Source of the DNA: Bacteroides congonensis
Lineage (GTDB): Bacteria; Bacteroidota; Bacteroidia; Bacteroidales; Bacteroidaceae
Reading direction: 5' to 3'
DNA length: 64,000 nt
NCBI RefSeq assembly: GCF_900130125.1
Contig: NZ_FQXY01000010.1
Coordinates: forward strand, 1-64,000
Positions 8,033 through 17,522 of the stretch are shown one piece after another (the first letter of the stretch is position 1; every line of letters begins with the position of its first letter). Position numbers and translations under genes: made by a program. A model generated the notes under the pieces. The model worked only from the letters and a program-made list of their open reading frames with translations. It ran no database searches and was not told where the DNA came from.

Positions 8033-9490
8033 TTAAAGCCTTCTGCCCCGCCCTGCATCCAAACGCAGGAAAATAAACAGCAATATCGTAAAGCCCCACA
8101 AGGAAGACCCACCGTAACTGAAGAACGGCAATGGAATACCGATAACCGGTGTCAATCCCAACACCATACCGACATTAATAAACAGATGGAAGAGGAAAAT
8201 GCTGACGACAGAGTATCCATATACCCGCCCGAAAGTAGAGGGTTGTCGTTCGGACAAGAATATCAACCGTAAAATCAGAATCAGGAAGGCTATCAGGACA
8301 GCAGCCGAGCCGATAAATCCCTGCTCCTCTCCTACTGTACAGAAGATGAAGTCGGTATCTTGTTCGGGTACATACTTCAATTTGGTTTGCGTGCCGTTCA
8401 GGAAACCTTTTCCCGTCAGTCCGCCGGAACCAATGGCAATCTTGGACTGGTTCACGTTATATCCTGCTCCCGTCAAGTCTTCTTCCAAGCCCAGCACCAC
8501 CTTGATACGGATTTGCTGATGCGGTTCAAGTACATTATCAAAGACATAGTTACTGGAATAAAGGAATCCGATGGAGCCGATAGTGAACAAGGCGATTAAG
8601 AAGTAGGTGCGCTGACGCTCGCTCAATGCCAAATATATCAGATAGCCTACTACGACAGCACAAAGCCCCCATTGCACCCAAACCAGGCTGAAATGTACCC
8701 AGTATTCCGATACTAAGTAGGCGATTAATAATACACCCAGACTTCCGCCAATGATGTTGCGGGTAGGTACGGCTTTCTTACGATATACCCATACCATACC
8801 GCCGGCGAATAACAAAATCAAGAGTAATACGATAAATTCCCCCAATGGTGTGGGTGTGTCGGCAATGAACACTTCGTCGAAACGGATGCCGACTACGAAG
8901 TAGATTACCGCACAGACTCCGGCAAAAAGCACCACTCCCGGCATTCCTTCCCGGTAGAGAACCAAGAAAAAGGCGAGATATACCAAGGCAGAGCCTGTCT
9001 CCCGCTGACCGATAATCAATAACATCGGGAGAAGGATTATCACTCCCAAGACCAAGGCACACTTTTCCTTCTTGATGCTGAATGAGTAGGCGTTCATATA
9101 TTTGGCCAGCGCCAGGGCCGTGGCAAACTTGGCAAATTCGGCGGGTTGCAGGCTGACCGGGCCCATCACGAGCCAGGAACGGGAACCTTTCGTGTCCGGC
9201 GCAATAAAGATAGTGACGATAAGCAAGAGAATCATCCCTATATATATAATGTACGCGAACATATCATACATACGGTCTTCCAACATCAACAGCACAAATC
9301 CAAGTCCGAAGGAACAGATAATCCATACGAACTGTTTGCCGGCACGGGTAGAGAAATCGAGGAAGTCGCGTTCGCCATAATCATAGCTCGCCCCGCAGAC
9401 GCTAAACCATCCACCGACAATCAGGAGCAGGTAAATGCAAATCGTTACCCAGTCCAGTGTTTTCCACAAACTATCGTTCCTCGTTACCAT
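8033..9490 (-). CDS. rodA: Peptidoglycan glycosyltransferase RodA (SEDS family)
   Basis: Polytopic inner-membrane glycan polymerase of the rod complex. The 485-residue protein has about ten hydrophobic segments and SEDS signatures such as 'VGEEQGFIGS' and 'GLTPVIGIPLPFFSYGGSS' near the C-terminus; the family's catalytic Asp loop is in the large periplasmic region. It is somewhat longer than E. coli RodA because of an extra mid-protein membrane region. Its first 20 bases overlap the end of mrdA, implying coupled translation as the last gene of the purH-mre-mrd operon. Confidence 0.93.
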   Translation of the reverse strand: MVTRNDSLWKTLDWVTICIYLLLIVGGWFSVCGASYDYGERDFLDFSTRAGKQFVWIICSFGLGFVLLMLEDRMYDMFAYIIYIGMILLLIVTIFIAPDTKGSRSWLVMGPVSLQPAEFAKFATALALAKYMNAYSFSIKKEKCALVLGVIILLPMLLIIGQRETGSALVYLAFFLVLYREGMPGVVLFAGVCAVIYFVVGIRFDEVFIADTPTPLGEFIVLLLILLFAGGMVWVYRKKAVPTRNIIGGSLGVLLIAYLVSEYWVHFSLVWVQWGLCAVVVGYLIYLALSERQRTYFLIALFTIGSIGFLYSSNYVFDNVLEPHQQIRIKVVLGLEEDLTGAGYNVNQSKIAIGSGGLTGKGFLNGTQTKLKYVPEQDTDFIFCTVGEEQGFIGSAAVLIAFLILILRLIFLSERQPSTFGRVYGYSVVSIFLFHLFINVGMVLGLTPVIGIPLPFFSYGGSSLWGFTILLFIFLRLDAGRGRRL

Positions 9491-11333
9491 ACAATATCAC
9501 TCTGTTACTAAATTCTTCCGCTCTCAACTCGTTCTCCGGCGAGAGCTTGCCTTTCAAATACTGCTCCATCATCAGTGCCCCGAAAGGAACTCCGTATGTA
9601 GCACCCCATCCACCGTTCTCCACATAGACGGCGATAGCTATTTTCGGTTTGTTCATCGGCGCGAAGCCCATAAATACCGAGTGGTCGTGACCGCGATTCT
9701 GTGCCGTACCCGTTTTTCCACAGGCTTCCAAATCCGGAACCATCATGGAAAGCATTCGGCAAGTACCACCCGTAGCGGCGGCACGCATACCTTCCACCAC
9801 CGACTCGTAATGTCTTTTTTCGATAGTGGTATAGCGGGGAGTACGGTAGAGACTGTCTATCTGATTGTCCTGGATTTCCTTCACGATATGCGGTGTGACG
9901 AAATATCCCCTATTGGCTATCGTTGCTCCCAGGTTTGCTATCTGAAGCGGGGTGGACAGGATTTCTCCCTGACCGATGGAGATACTGATTACGGTCAGTC
10001 CGTTCCAGTGCCCGCGATAGGCTTTGTCATAGAATTGCGCGTTCGGGATTAACCCGCGTTTCTCACCCGGCAAATCGACTCCCAGTTTGTAGCCGAATCC
10101 TTGCGAAACCATATGGTCTTTCCAAACGGTGATGGCATTCTGCGGCGAACCGTACTTGCGGTCACCGAACATACGGAACAGCCCCCAACAGAAGTAGGAG
10201 TTGCACGATGTAGCGATGGCAGGTATCAACGGAATCGGTGCTCCGTGAGCATGGCAACCTACCGTCAGTCTGCCGTAATGAAAACCACGTGAACAAGGGA
10301 ATGTAGGGCTTTGCTCGGTGATGATTCCTTCCTGCAGGAAAGTCAAGCCTTGCGCTGTCTTGAAGGTAGAACCCGGCGGATAGACACCCATCAAAGCACG
10401 GTTCAGCAAGGGTTTCATCTTGTCGCGTTGCAACATCAGGTGGTTCTTACCCCGTTGACGGCCGATCATCAAATGCGGGTCATAGTTCGGCGAGGATACC
10501 AGGCAGAGGATTTCTCCGGTTTCGGGTTCGATGGCTACGATACTTCCGATTTTATTCTTCAGCAAACGTTCACCCAACATCTGCAAATCAATGTCCAGGC
10601 TTAGTGTCAGGTTCTTGCCGGGGACGGATGGACGGTCGTATTCACCATCCATATAATGCCCCTGAATACGGCCATGCGCATCACGGAGCAGGATTTCAAT
10701 TCCTTTCTCTCCGCGCAGGTACTTTTCATATGATTTCTCCACACCCAACTTTCCGACATAGTCACCACGGATATAGTATCCTTCTTCATCCGCTTCCATT
10801 TCTTTGGCGGAAACTTCTCCGATGTCACCCAAAGCATGTGCGGCGGCATTGTAAGAATATTGGCGGATGGTACGCCGCTGAATATAGAAGCCACGGAACT
10901 TGAACAGTTTTTCCTGAAAGACGCCACATTCTTCTGCCGAAAGCTGCGACATAAACAGTTGGTTGGTATAACGGGAATATCCCGGATTGCGGCGACGGTC
11001 TTTCATGTCGCTCATTATCTTCAGGAATTGGGCACGGGTGATGTTCAATGACTGGCACAGGTCGAGCGTGTCCAGATTCTCCACTTCTTTCGGAACAATC
11101 GAAATGTCATAGGCAGGCTGATTGAATACCAGCAGTTTGCCTGTACGGTCGTAGATAGCTCCGCGCGAGGGATATTGAATCTTATTCAGGAAAGCGTTGC
11201 TGTCGGCATTCTTTTTATAGTCGTCCGTCGTTATCTGCAACACGAAAAGCCGTATCAGATAAATGAGAACAATGGACAGGGCAATGCCGCCGATAACAAA
11301 TTTGCGCTTCTCTAATCTATAATCTTTTGCCAT
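9471..11333 (-). CDS. mrdA: Penicillin-binding protein 2 (transpeptidase)
   Basis: Class B PBP that cross-links peptidoglycan during elongation with RodA. One N-terminal membrane anchor (about residues 12-33) is followed by the dimerisation domain and a transpeptidase domain with all three motifs: SxxK at S322-K325 (PPGSTFK), SxN at S376-N378 (TSCNS) and KTG (ACGKTGTAQN). 620 residues. Two bases separate it from mreD and it overlaps rodA by 20 bases. Confidence 0.94.
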   Translation of the reverse strand: MAKDYRLEKRKFVIGGIALSIVLIYLIRLFVLQITTDDYKKNADSNAFLNKIQYPSRGAIYDRTGKLLVFNQPAYDISIVPKEVENLDTLDLCQSLNITRAQFLKIMSDMKDRRRNPGYSRYTNQLFMSQLSAEECGVFQEKLFKFRGFYIQRRTIRQYSYNAAAHALGDIGEVSAKEMEADEEGYYIRGDYVGKLGVEKSYEKYLRGEKGIEILLRDAHGRIQGHYMDGEYDRPSVPGKNLTLSLDIDLQMLGERLLKNKIGSIVAIEPETGEILCLVSSPNYDPHLMIGRQRGKNHLMLQRDKMKPLLNRALMGVYPPGSTFKTAQGLTFLQEGIITEQSPTFPCSRGFHYGRLTVGCHAHGAPIPLIPAIATSCNSYFCWGLFRMFGDRKYGSPQNAITVWKDHMVSQGFGYKLGVDLPGEKRGLIPNAQFYDKAYRGHWNGLTVISISIGQGEILSTPLQIANLGATIANRGYFVTPHIVKEIQDNQIDSLYRTPRYTTIEKRHYESVVEGMRAAATGGTCRMLSMMVPDLEACGKTGTAQNRGHDHSVFMGFAPMNKPKIAIAVYVENGGWGATYGVPFGALMMEQYLKGKLSPENELRAEEFSNRVILYGNEER

Positions 11334-11335
11334 CT

Positions 11336-11833
11336 TTACTTCCTTATACCTTCAACAGCCACAATACAAGTTACAGTCAGAATGGTGCAAAGTAACACCC
11401 GCAGCAGCAACAGCCAAATGCCGGAAAACGAGAAGAACTCAATGGAGAGTAATGCCAAACTATGCACAAAAACACTTGCAGTAGTATATTTAAGGAAAGG
11501 AGTGATTCCCATCGTCTTGAAAGAAGGAATGAAACTATCCAGGTTGTCACGGGGAGTAAACAGACGCAGCAGGGAAGGACGAAGGAAAGCGAGGAGCACG
11601 GTAGCAGCCGCATTCATCCCCGGAGTATCGGCAAACACGTCGATGGTGAGTCCGAAAAAGAAGGCCCACAGCATCAGTTCATTCCGCGAAGTGCCGGAGT
11701 TGAACTTCAGTATAAAGTAAATATAGAGAAAGGGAGTAGCGTATCCCGCTATATGTACGTTATTCAGGATAAGCACCTGAAGAAGTACCAGTCCGATAAA
11801 CCATCCGATTCTATGTATATAGGTGATAATCAT
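11336..11833 (-). CDS. mreD: Rod shape-determining protein MreD
   Basis: A 165-residue inner-membrane protein with about five hydrophobic segments, placed exactly where MreD is expected between mreC and mrdA. Sequence conservation of MreD is low, so position carries much of the call. The start overlaps the mreC stop by four bases (ATGA). Confidence 0.88.
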   Translation of the reverse strand: MIITYIHRIGWFIGLVLLQVLILNNVHIAGYATPFLYIYFILKFNSGTSRNELMLWAFFFGLTIDVFADTPGMNAAATVLLAFLRPSLLRLFTPRDNLDSFIPSFKTMGITPFLKYTTASVFVHSLALLSIEFFSFSGIWLLLLRVLLCTILTVTCIVAVEGIRK

Positions 11834-12675
11834 TCTTTTGTCGCCTTGTTTTCAAGTTTCTTCTGTTCCTCCTGACCGTTGCGCGCTACTACACGGACAT
11901 CACCGAGCTTGCCGAAATCGGTAGCCAGTTTTATCTTCAACAGGTAAGACAGCCCGTCGTTGGAGTCGGACATATCATCTACCGTACCCACCATAATACC
12001 TTCCGGGAATACGGTTGAGAAGCCACTGGTCACTACGGTATCTCCCAAATTAAATTCCGCGTGACGGGGCAGGTCTTTCAGATAGGCATAGCGCGAATCT
12101 CCATGCTCCCACTTCAGATAACCGAAGTAATCACTGCCTATAATCTTACAACTTATATTGGACTTGCTGTTCAATACGGAAATCACGACCGAATAAGAAG
12201 GAGACGTCTCGTACACAATACCTACAATTCCGTTGCCGTCTACCACTCCCATCTCGGGGCGGATGCCGGAAGAAGAACCTTTGTCAAGGGTTATGTAGTT
12301 ATCAGGCAGTGTCAAGCTGTTCTTTATCACATGCGCCTTGAACAGTTGATAATCATTCTGCGGCATCTGACGGATACTGTTGACAGTCACCGAATCGACC
12401 TGACGCTCTTTCAAGGCTTTCTCCAGATTCGTGATTTGCTGCTCAAGCAACATATTACGATCCAACAAGTCTTCATTGACCGATTTCAGATGAAAATAAG
12501 AGGTAATTCCTCCCGAAACTTCATAAACCGCCCCCACAACCGTATTGGCAGAAGTAAAATAAGTACTCTGCTGATAGCGGTTGAACCGAAATAACAAAAC
12601 AAAACTGGCTACCTCTAATATGATAAAGAGGAACCAGTAATTGTATTTCAGAAGGAAGTTTATTAAATTCCTCAT
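11830..12675 (-). CDS. mreC: Rod shape-determining protein MreC
   Basis: Bitopic membrane protein of the elongasome: membrane anchor (about residues 11-30), a coiled coil near residues 65-95, then the two beta domains with 'DKGSSSGIRPEMGVVDGNGIVG' and 'VVTSGFSTVFPEGIMVG'. 281 residues, the normal length. The polar C-terminus (EEQKKLENKATKE) is unremarkable. It is followed by mreD with a four-base overlap and preceded by mreB with a seven-base gap. Confidence 0.95.
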   Translation of the reverse strand: MRNLINFLLKYNYWFLFIILEVASFVLLFRFNRYQQSTYFTSANTVVGAVYEVSGGITSYFHLKSVNEDLLDRNMLLEQQITNLEKALKERQVDSVTVNSIRQMPQNDYQLFKAHVIKNSLTLPDNYITLDKGSSSGIRPEMGVVDGNGIVGIVYETSPSYSVVISVLNSKSNISCKIIGSDYFGYLKWEHGDSRYAYLKDLPRHAEFNLGDTVVTSGFSTVFPEGIMVGTVDDMSDSNDGLSYLLKIKLATDFGKLGDVRVVARNGQEEQKKLENKATKE

Positions 12676-12682
12676 CCCTGAT

Positions 12683-13705
12683 TTATCTCATTAAGAAGGA
12701 GAAACGGTCTACATTCTTTAACGCAACTCCTGTACCTTTGGCAACAGCGTGCAAAGGATCTTCCGCAATGTGGAAAGGAATATTAATCTTGTCAGTCAGT
12801 CTCTTGTCCAGTCCACGGAGCAGTGCGCCACCACCGGAAAGGTAGATACCATTGTGCACGATGTCAGCGTAAAGTTCGGGCGGAGTACATTCCAACGCGC
12901 TCAAGATAGCCGTTTCAATCTTCGAGATTGATTTCTCCAGACAGTGGGCTACTTCCTGATAGCATACGGGTACTTCCATCGGAAGGGCTGTGATACGGTT
13001 CGGGCCGTGAACAATATAATCTTCGGGAGCACCTTCGCCCAGTTCGGTCAAGGCAGCGCCTACGTTTATCTTGATACGTTCCGCCATACGCTCGCTGACT
13101 TTCACATTATGCTGACGGCTCATGTATTCGCGGATATCTTCAGTCAGGTCGTCACCGGCAACACGGATAGAGTTGTTGGAAACGATACCTCCGAGGGAGA
13201 TAACGGCAATTTCCGTAGACCCGCCACCTATATCGACGATCATGTTTCCTTCCGGTGCTTCTACGTCGATACCGATACCGATTGCCGCAGCCATCGGTTC
13301 GAAAATCAAGTAGACGTCACGTCCGCCGGCATGCTCGGCCGAGTCACGAACGGCACGGAGTTCGACTTCCGTACTTCCCGAAGGAACGCCGATCACCATG
13401 CGAAGAGAAGGTGAAAATAAGTGGTTACGGGTATTTACCCGTTTAATCAATCCGCGCATCATCTGCTCGCAAGCATAGAAGTCGGCAATCACACCGTCTC
13501 TCAACGGACGGATAGTGCGTATGTTTTCGTGGGTCTTTTCATGCATCAACTTCGCCTTTTCCCCAACGGCAATCATCTTATCCGTACGACGATCCAAGGC
13601 TACAACCGAAGGCTCATCCACCACGATTTTTCCGTTCGTGATGATGATGGTATTGGCTGTGCCCAAGTCCATCGCAATTTCTTGTGTAAAAGAAAACAAT
13701 CCCAT
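12683..13705 (-). CDS. mreB: Rod shape-determining actin homologue MreB
   Basis: Actin-like ATPase that forms membrane-associated filaments and directs cell-wall synthesis. The 340-residue protein shows the phosphate-1 motif 'AMDLGTANT', phosphate-2 'MIVDIGGGSTEIAV' and the adenosine motif 'IYLSGGGALLRG'. Only 15 bases separate it from purH upstream, and no -7 box is visible in between, so the mre genes are probably read from the purH promoter. Confidence 0.96.
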   Translation of the reverse strand: MGLFSFTQEIAMDLGTANTIIITNGKIVVDEPSVVALDRRTDKMIAVGEKAKLMHEKTHENIRTIRPLRDGVIADFYACEQMMRGLIKRVNTRNHLFSPSLRMVIGVPSGSTEVELRAVRDSAEHAGGRDVYLIFEPMAAAIGIGIDVEAPEGNMIVDIGGGSTEIAVISLGGIVSNNSIRVAGDDLTEDIREYMSRQHNVKVSERMAERIKINVGAALTELGEGAPEDYIVHGPNRITALPMEVPVCYQEVAHCLEKSISKIETAILSALECTPPELYADIVHNGIYLSGGGALLRGLDKRLTDKINIPFHIAEDPLHAVAKGTGVALKNVDRFSFLMR

Positions 13706-13720
13706 TCTTTATTCTTATTA

Positions 13721-15244
13721 TTAGTGTTTAAAATGACGGATACCGGTAGTAACCATCGCCATACCGTGCTCATTGCAATAAGCGAATGACAGGTCGTCTT
13801 TTACCGAACCTCCCGGTTGGATAACAGCCGTAACACCTTCCTTATCCGCAATTTCCACACAGTCGGGGAACGGGAAGAAGGCATCCGAAGCCATCACTGC
13901 ACCATTCAGGTCGAAACCGAATGATTTAGCTTTTTCAATTGCTTGTTTCAATGCGTCTACACGTGAAGTCTGTCCTACACCGCTTGCGAGAAGTTGCTTG
14001 CCTTTCGCCAACACGATGGCATTGGACTTGCTGTTCTTCACGATTTTGTTGGCAAACAACATATCTTCTACTTCTTCCGGAGTAGGAGCTTTGTCTGTCA
14101 CGGTTTTCAGGTCGGCTACCGTTTCAATATTAGTATCTTTATCCTGCACCAATACGCCGTTCAGCAAGGCGCGGAATTGCTTCTTCGGCAATTTGGCTTC
14201 CTTACGGACGAGGATGATGCGGTTCTTTTTCTGCCCCAGGATTTCGAGTGCATCCACGTCATAATCCGGTGCGATAATCACTTCGAAGAAAATCTTGTTG
14301 ATTTCTTCGGCTGCTTCCTTGTCGATAACACCGTTGGTAATCAGCACGCCGCCGAAAGCAGAAACAGGGTCACCTGCCAATGCGTCTTTCCATGCATCCA
14401 ATACGGTAGGGCGTGAAGCCAGACCGCAAGCATTGTTGTGCTTCAGGATAGCGAAAGTGAGGTCGTCGAATTCGTCGATCAGATCAACGGCCGCGTTGAT
14501 GTCGAGAAGGTTGTTGTAAGAGATTTCCTTTCCGTGAATCTGGTCGAACATAGCTTCCAGATTTCCATAGAAATACCCCTTCTGATGCGGGTTTTCACCG
14601 TAGCGGAGTTGCTTTTGGTTGTTCACCGAGCAACGGAAGGCAGAGCCTTCGCCTGCATCGAAATAGTTGAAGATAGCTGAATCATAGTGGGAAGAAACGG
14701 CAAACGCTTCTTTTGCCATCCAACGGCGTTCTTCAAGTGAAGAAGTGGCGCCATGTTCCATCAACATATCCAGCAATGGTTTGTATTGAGCCTGTGAAGC
14801 TACGATGATAACATCATTATAGTTCTTGGCTGCGGCACGAATCAATGAGATTCCGCCTATATCTATTTTTTCAATAATGTCTGCTTCGGATGCGCCGGAA
14901 GCTACGGTAGCTTCAAACGGATACAAGTCTACAATTACCAAATCTATTTCAGGGATTTCATACTTCTCAATCTGTTGCATATCCTGCTCCAGTCCACGGC
15001 GACAAAGGATACCTCCGAAGATTTTCGGATGTAATGTCTTTACCCGACCACCGAGGATAGAAGGATAAGTGGTCAAATCTTCCACCGCCTTACAAGGATA
15101 TCCCAATGATTCAATAAACTGACGAGTTCCGCCTGTTGACAGAAACTCTACTCCTTCTTCATGAAGTTTGGTAATAATTTCTTCCAAACCTTCTTTGTGG
15201 TATACAGATACCAGTGCAGTTTTTATTCTTTTAGATTCTGACAT
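13721..15244 (-). CDS. purH: Bifunctional AICAR transformylase / IMP cyclohydrolase
   Basis: Last two steps of purine synthesis to IMP. The N-terminal MGS-like cyclohydrolase domain (residues 1-140, with 'STGGTRQFIESLG' and 'LGGRVKTLHPKIFGG') is followed by the AICARFT domain ('LRYGENPHQKG', 'KHNNACG'). With the ATG at 15244 it has 507 residues. An in-frame start at 15274 is rejected because the -7 box TAACTTTG at 15272-15279 puts transcription start downstream of it. purH heads the mreBCD-mrdA-rodA run. Confidence 0.95.
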   Translation of the reverse strand: MSESKRIKTALVSVYHKEGLEEIITKLHEEGVEFLSTGGTRQFIESLGYPCKAVEDLTTYPSILGGRVKTLHPKIFGGILCRRGLEQDMQQIEKYEIPEIDLVIVDLYPFEATVASGASEADIIEKIDIGGISLIRAAAKNYNDVIIVASQAQYKPLLDMLMEHGATSSLEERRWMAKEAFAVSSHYDSAIFNYFDAGEGSAFRCSVNNQKQLRYGENPHQKGYFYGNLEAMFDQIHGKEISYNNLLDINAAVDLIDEFDDLTFAILKHNNACGLASRPTVLDAWKDALAGDPVSAFGGVLITNGVIDKEAAEEINKIFFEVIIAPDYDVDALEILGQKKNRIILVRKEAKLPKKQFRALLNGVLVQDKDTNIETVADLKTVTDKAPTPEEVEDMLFANKIVKNSKSNAIVLAKGKQLLASGVGQTSRVDALKQAIEKAKSFGFDLNGAVMASDAFFPFPDCVEIADKEGVTAVIQPGGSVKDDLSFAYCNEHGMAMVTTGIRHFKH

Positions 15245-15271
15245 TGAATTGCCTATTAAGTATTTGATGCG

Positions 15272-15279
15272 CAAAGTTA
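15272..15279 (-). promoter_or_regulatory. -7 box for purH-mreBCD-mrdA-rodA
   Basis: Minus-strand TAACTTTG (TAnnTTTG). It decides the purH start: initiation of RNA about six bases downstream leaves only the ATG at 15244 usable. Confidence 0.6.
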
Positions 15280-15322
15280 CGAAATATTGTTCATCGTACG
15301 TAATAAATAAGGTGTGAATTAA

Positions 15323-15364
15323 TAAAAAAAAGCGTTGACTCTTCTATATGAAAAATCAACGCTT
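15323..15364 (-). terminator. Terminator after the M13 peptidase gene
   Basis: Nine-base perfect stem (AAGCGTTGA 15330-15338 with TCAACGCTT 15356-15364). The minus strand continues into a run of T after the stem. Confidence 0.75.
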
Positions 15365-15395
15365 CTTCGCAAAGCTGGTTTCTATTCAAAAACTA

Positions 15396-17432
15396 TTACC
15401 AAATAGACACTCGTTTGTCTTTAGGAACGAACATCGGGTCTTGCTCGGTAATGTTGAATGCTTCGTACCATGTTCCGATTTGAGGAAGCGCGCCGTCTAC
15501 ACGCCATTTGCCCAATGAGTGGGGGTCGAGTTTGGTCAATCGGAGAATTTCTTCCGGACGGATATTTCCCGCCCATACATTAGCGTAAGCAAGGAAGAAA
15601 CGTTGTTCGGGGGTAAATCCGTCAACAGTTTCGAGCGGTGCGTTCGCTGTTGCGTTCTTGAAAGCCTGGTAGGAAACTTGCAGACCGCCATGGTCGGCTA
15701 TGTTCTCACCGAGAGTCAGTTCACCGTTGGCATGTACGCCCGGAGCAACTTCAATACTGTCAAAGAAGTTCACCATCACTTGGGCACGTTCTTCGAACTT
15801 CTTGGCATCTTCTTCCGTCCACCAGTCTTTCAGGTTTCCGTCTTTGTCATATTGACGTCCCTGGTCGTCGAATCCGTGGGTCATTTCATGTCCGATAACG
15901 ACTCCGATAGCACCGTAGTTCATGGCGTCGTCGGCATTCATATCAAAGAATGGCGGTTGCAGGATGGCTGCGGGGAAGCAGATTTCGTTCGTAGTCGGGT
16001 TATAGTATGCGTTGACAGTCTGCGGTGTCATCAGCCATTCGTCCTTGTCGACGGGCTTACCGGCTTTGGCAATCATTTCATTGTAATCCCATTGGTTGGC
16101 ACGTTCAATGTTTGCCCAGTAAGAATCGTTTTTAATCTCCAGTGCGGAATAATCTTTCCATTTGTCCGGATAACCGATTTTTACATGGAAGGTAGCCAGT
16201 TTTTCCAAAGCTTTCTCTTTGGTCGGTTCGCTCATCCATTCCAGTCCTTTGATGCGTTCGCCCAAAGAAGTTTGCAGGTTCTTCACCAGTGTGACCATAC
16301 GTTCTTTGGCAGCAGCGGGGAAGTATTTTTCTACGTACATCTGTCCTACTACTTCGCCGAGCACACCGTCTACCGTGCTTACAGAACGTTTCCAACGAGG
16401 TTGCATTTCTTTTTTGCCGGACATGGTACGGCTGTAGAAGTCGAAGTTCTGAGCTTCGAAGTCATCGCTCAGATAAGAAGCGGCGGCATCTATCAATCCC
16501 CATTGCAGATATAGTTTCTGTTCTTCCAATGGTACGGTATTGATAACATCGGCAACTTCTTTCATGGCAGCAGGCTGACCAATGTTCACTTCTTTGAGGT
16601 CTTTCAAACCGGAGATAGTGAAATATGTATCCCAATCGAAAGTCGGGAAGTTCTTTTTCAGCGTTTCCATGTCCATCTTGTTGTAGTTGGCATGAGGGTC
16701 ACGCAGTTCTACCTGTGAACGGGCTGCTTTGGCAAGGCGGGTTTCGATGTTCATCACGGCTTTTACCGCTTTTTGTGCGGTAGCTTCATCATAGCCTGCC
16801 AACTGGAACATCTTGGCGATGTGTTCCTGATATTTGTTGCGGATATTTTTAGTCTGTTCGTCATCTTCAAGGTAATAGTCGCGTTGTCCCATTCCGATAC
16901 CGCCCTGGTAGGTCTGCACCATATTCATGGAGCTGTTCATATCATCGGCGCTTACGAACATGGTGAAGTAAGGGCGGATGCCTTTCTTCTGGCTTTCGGC
17001 GATGTATGCGTAGATATCTTTCTTATCTTTGAGCGCGTCGATAGCTTCCAGTTCGACTTTAATCGGAGCTACACCTTCCTGGTTCAGTTTCACGCTGTCC
17101 ATTGCGATGTTGTAAAGGTCACCCACTTTTTGAGCGGCGCTGCCCGGAGCGTTGTCTGTCTTTGAAGCCAGTTCGGCAATCAAGGCTTTCAGTTGTTCAC
17201 GGCTGTTTTCACGCAACATGTCGAATGTTCCGAAACGGGAGTACTCGTCCGTCAACGGATGGTCTTTCACCCAACCGCCACAAGCGTATTGATAAAAACT
17301 TGTACCCGGCATAGCCGTGGTATCCAGATTAGCAAGGTCGATACCGGACGTCAGCACGGCCTCTTTCTTACTGTTACATCCTGTTGTCATAAGGCATACG
17401 GCAAGAATTGGTAAATACTTGGTTACTTTCAT
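15396..17432 (-). CDS. pepO: M13 family (neprilysin/PepO) zinc metallopeptidase, lipoprotein
   Basis: A 678-residue secreted endopeptidase. The N-terminal signal ends in a lipobox (CLMTTGC), so it is lipid-anchored, probably to the outer membrane or periplasmic face. The zinc site is 'VIGHEMTHGFDD' (HExxH, near residue 514), followed by 'GENIADHGG' which supplies the third ligand, and the C-terminal 'FVPKDKRVSIW' is the usual M13 ending. 'NAYYNP' is the substrate-binding N-A-Y/F motif. ATG at 17432 is used; the codon two positions upstream is TTG. Single-gene unit with its own -7 box and terminator. Confidence 0.93.
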   Translation of the reverse strand: MKVTKYLPILAVCLMTTGCNSKKEAVLTSGIDLANLDTTAMPGTSFYQYACGGWVKDHPLTDEYSRFGTFDMLRENSREQLKALIAELASKTDNAPGSAAQKVGDLYNIAMDSVKLNQEGVAPIKVELEAIDALKDKKDIYAYIAESQKKGIRPYFTMFVSADDMNSSMNMVQTYQGGIGMGQRDYYLEDDEQTKNIRNKYQEHIAKMFQLAGYDEATAQKAVKAVMNIETRLAKAARSQVELRDPHANYNKMDMETLKKNFPTFDWDTYFTISGLKDLKEVNIGQPAAMKEVADVINTVPLEEQKLYLQWGLIDAAASYLSDDFEAQNFDFYSRTMSGKKEMQPRWKRSVSTVDGVLGEVVGQMYVEKYFPAAAKERMVTLVKNLQTSLGERIKGLEWMSEPTKEKALEKLATFHVKIGYPDKWKDYSALEIKNDSYWANIERANQWDYNEMIAKAGKPVDKDEWLMTPQTVNAYYNPTTNEICFPAAILQPPFFDMNADDAMNYGAIGVVIGHEMTHGFDDQGRQYDKDGNLKDWWTEEDAKKFEERAQVMVNFFDSIEVAPGVHANGELTLGENIADHGGLQVSYQAFKNATANAPLETVDGFTPEQRFFLAYANVWAGNIRPEEILRLTKLDPHSLGKWRVDGALPQIGTWYEAFNITEQDPMFVPKDKRVSIW

Positions 17433-17473
17433 ATTCAATATAATAATTATAGAATTATCATGCTATTTGGTGT

Positions 17474-17481
17474 CAAAGTTA
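17474..17481 (-). promoter_or_regulatory. -7 box for the M13 peptidase gene
   Basis: Minus-strand TAACTTTG, 42 nt before the ATG at 17432. Confidence 0.6.
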
Positions 17482-17522
17482 CAGGTTCATTATATATAAC
17501 GTTTAACACCCGTTGTTTTGTT

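Noticed and set aside
9435-10052. Long plus-strand frame opposite mrdA
   Set aside because: Shadow of a GC-richer coding region; no promoter or recognisable domain.
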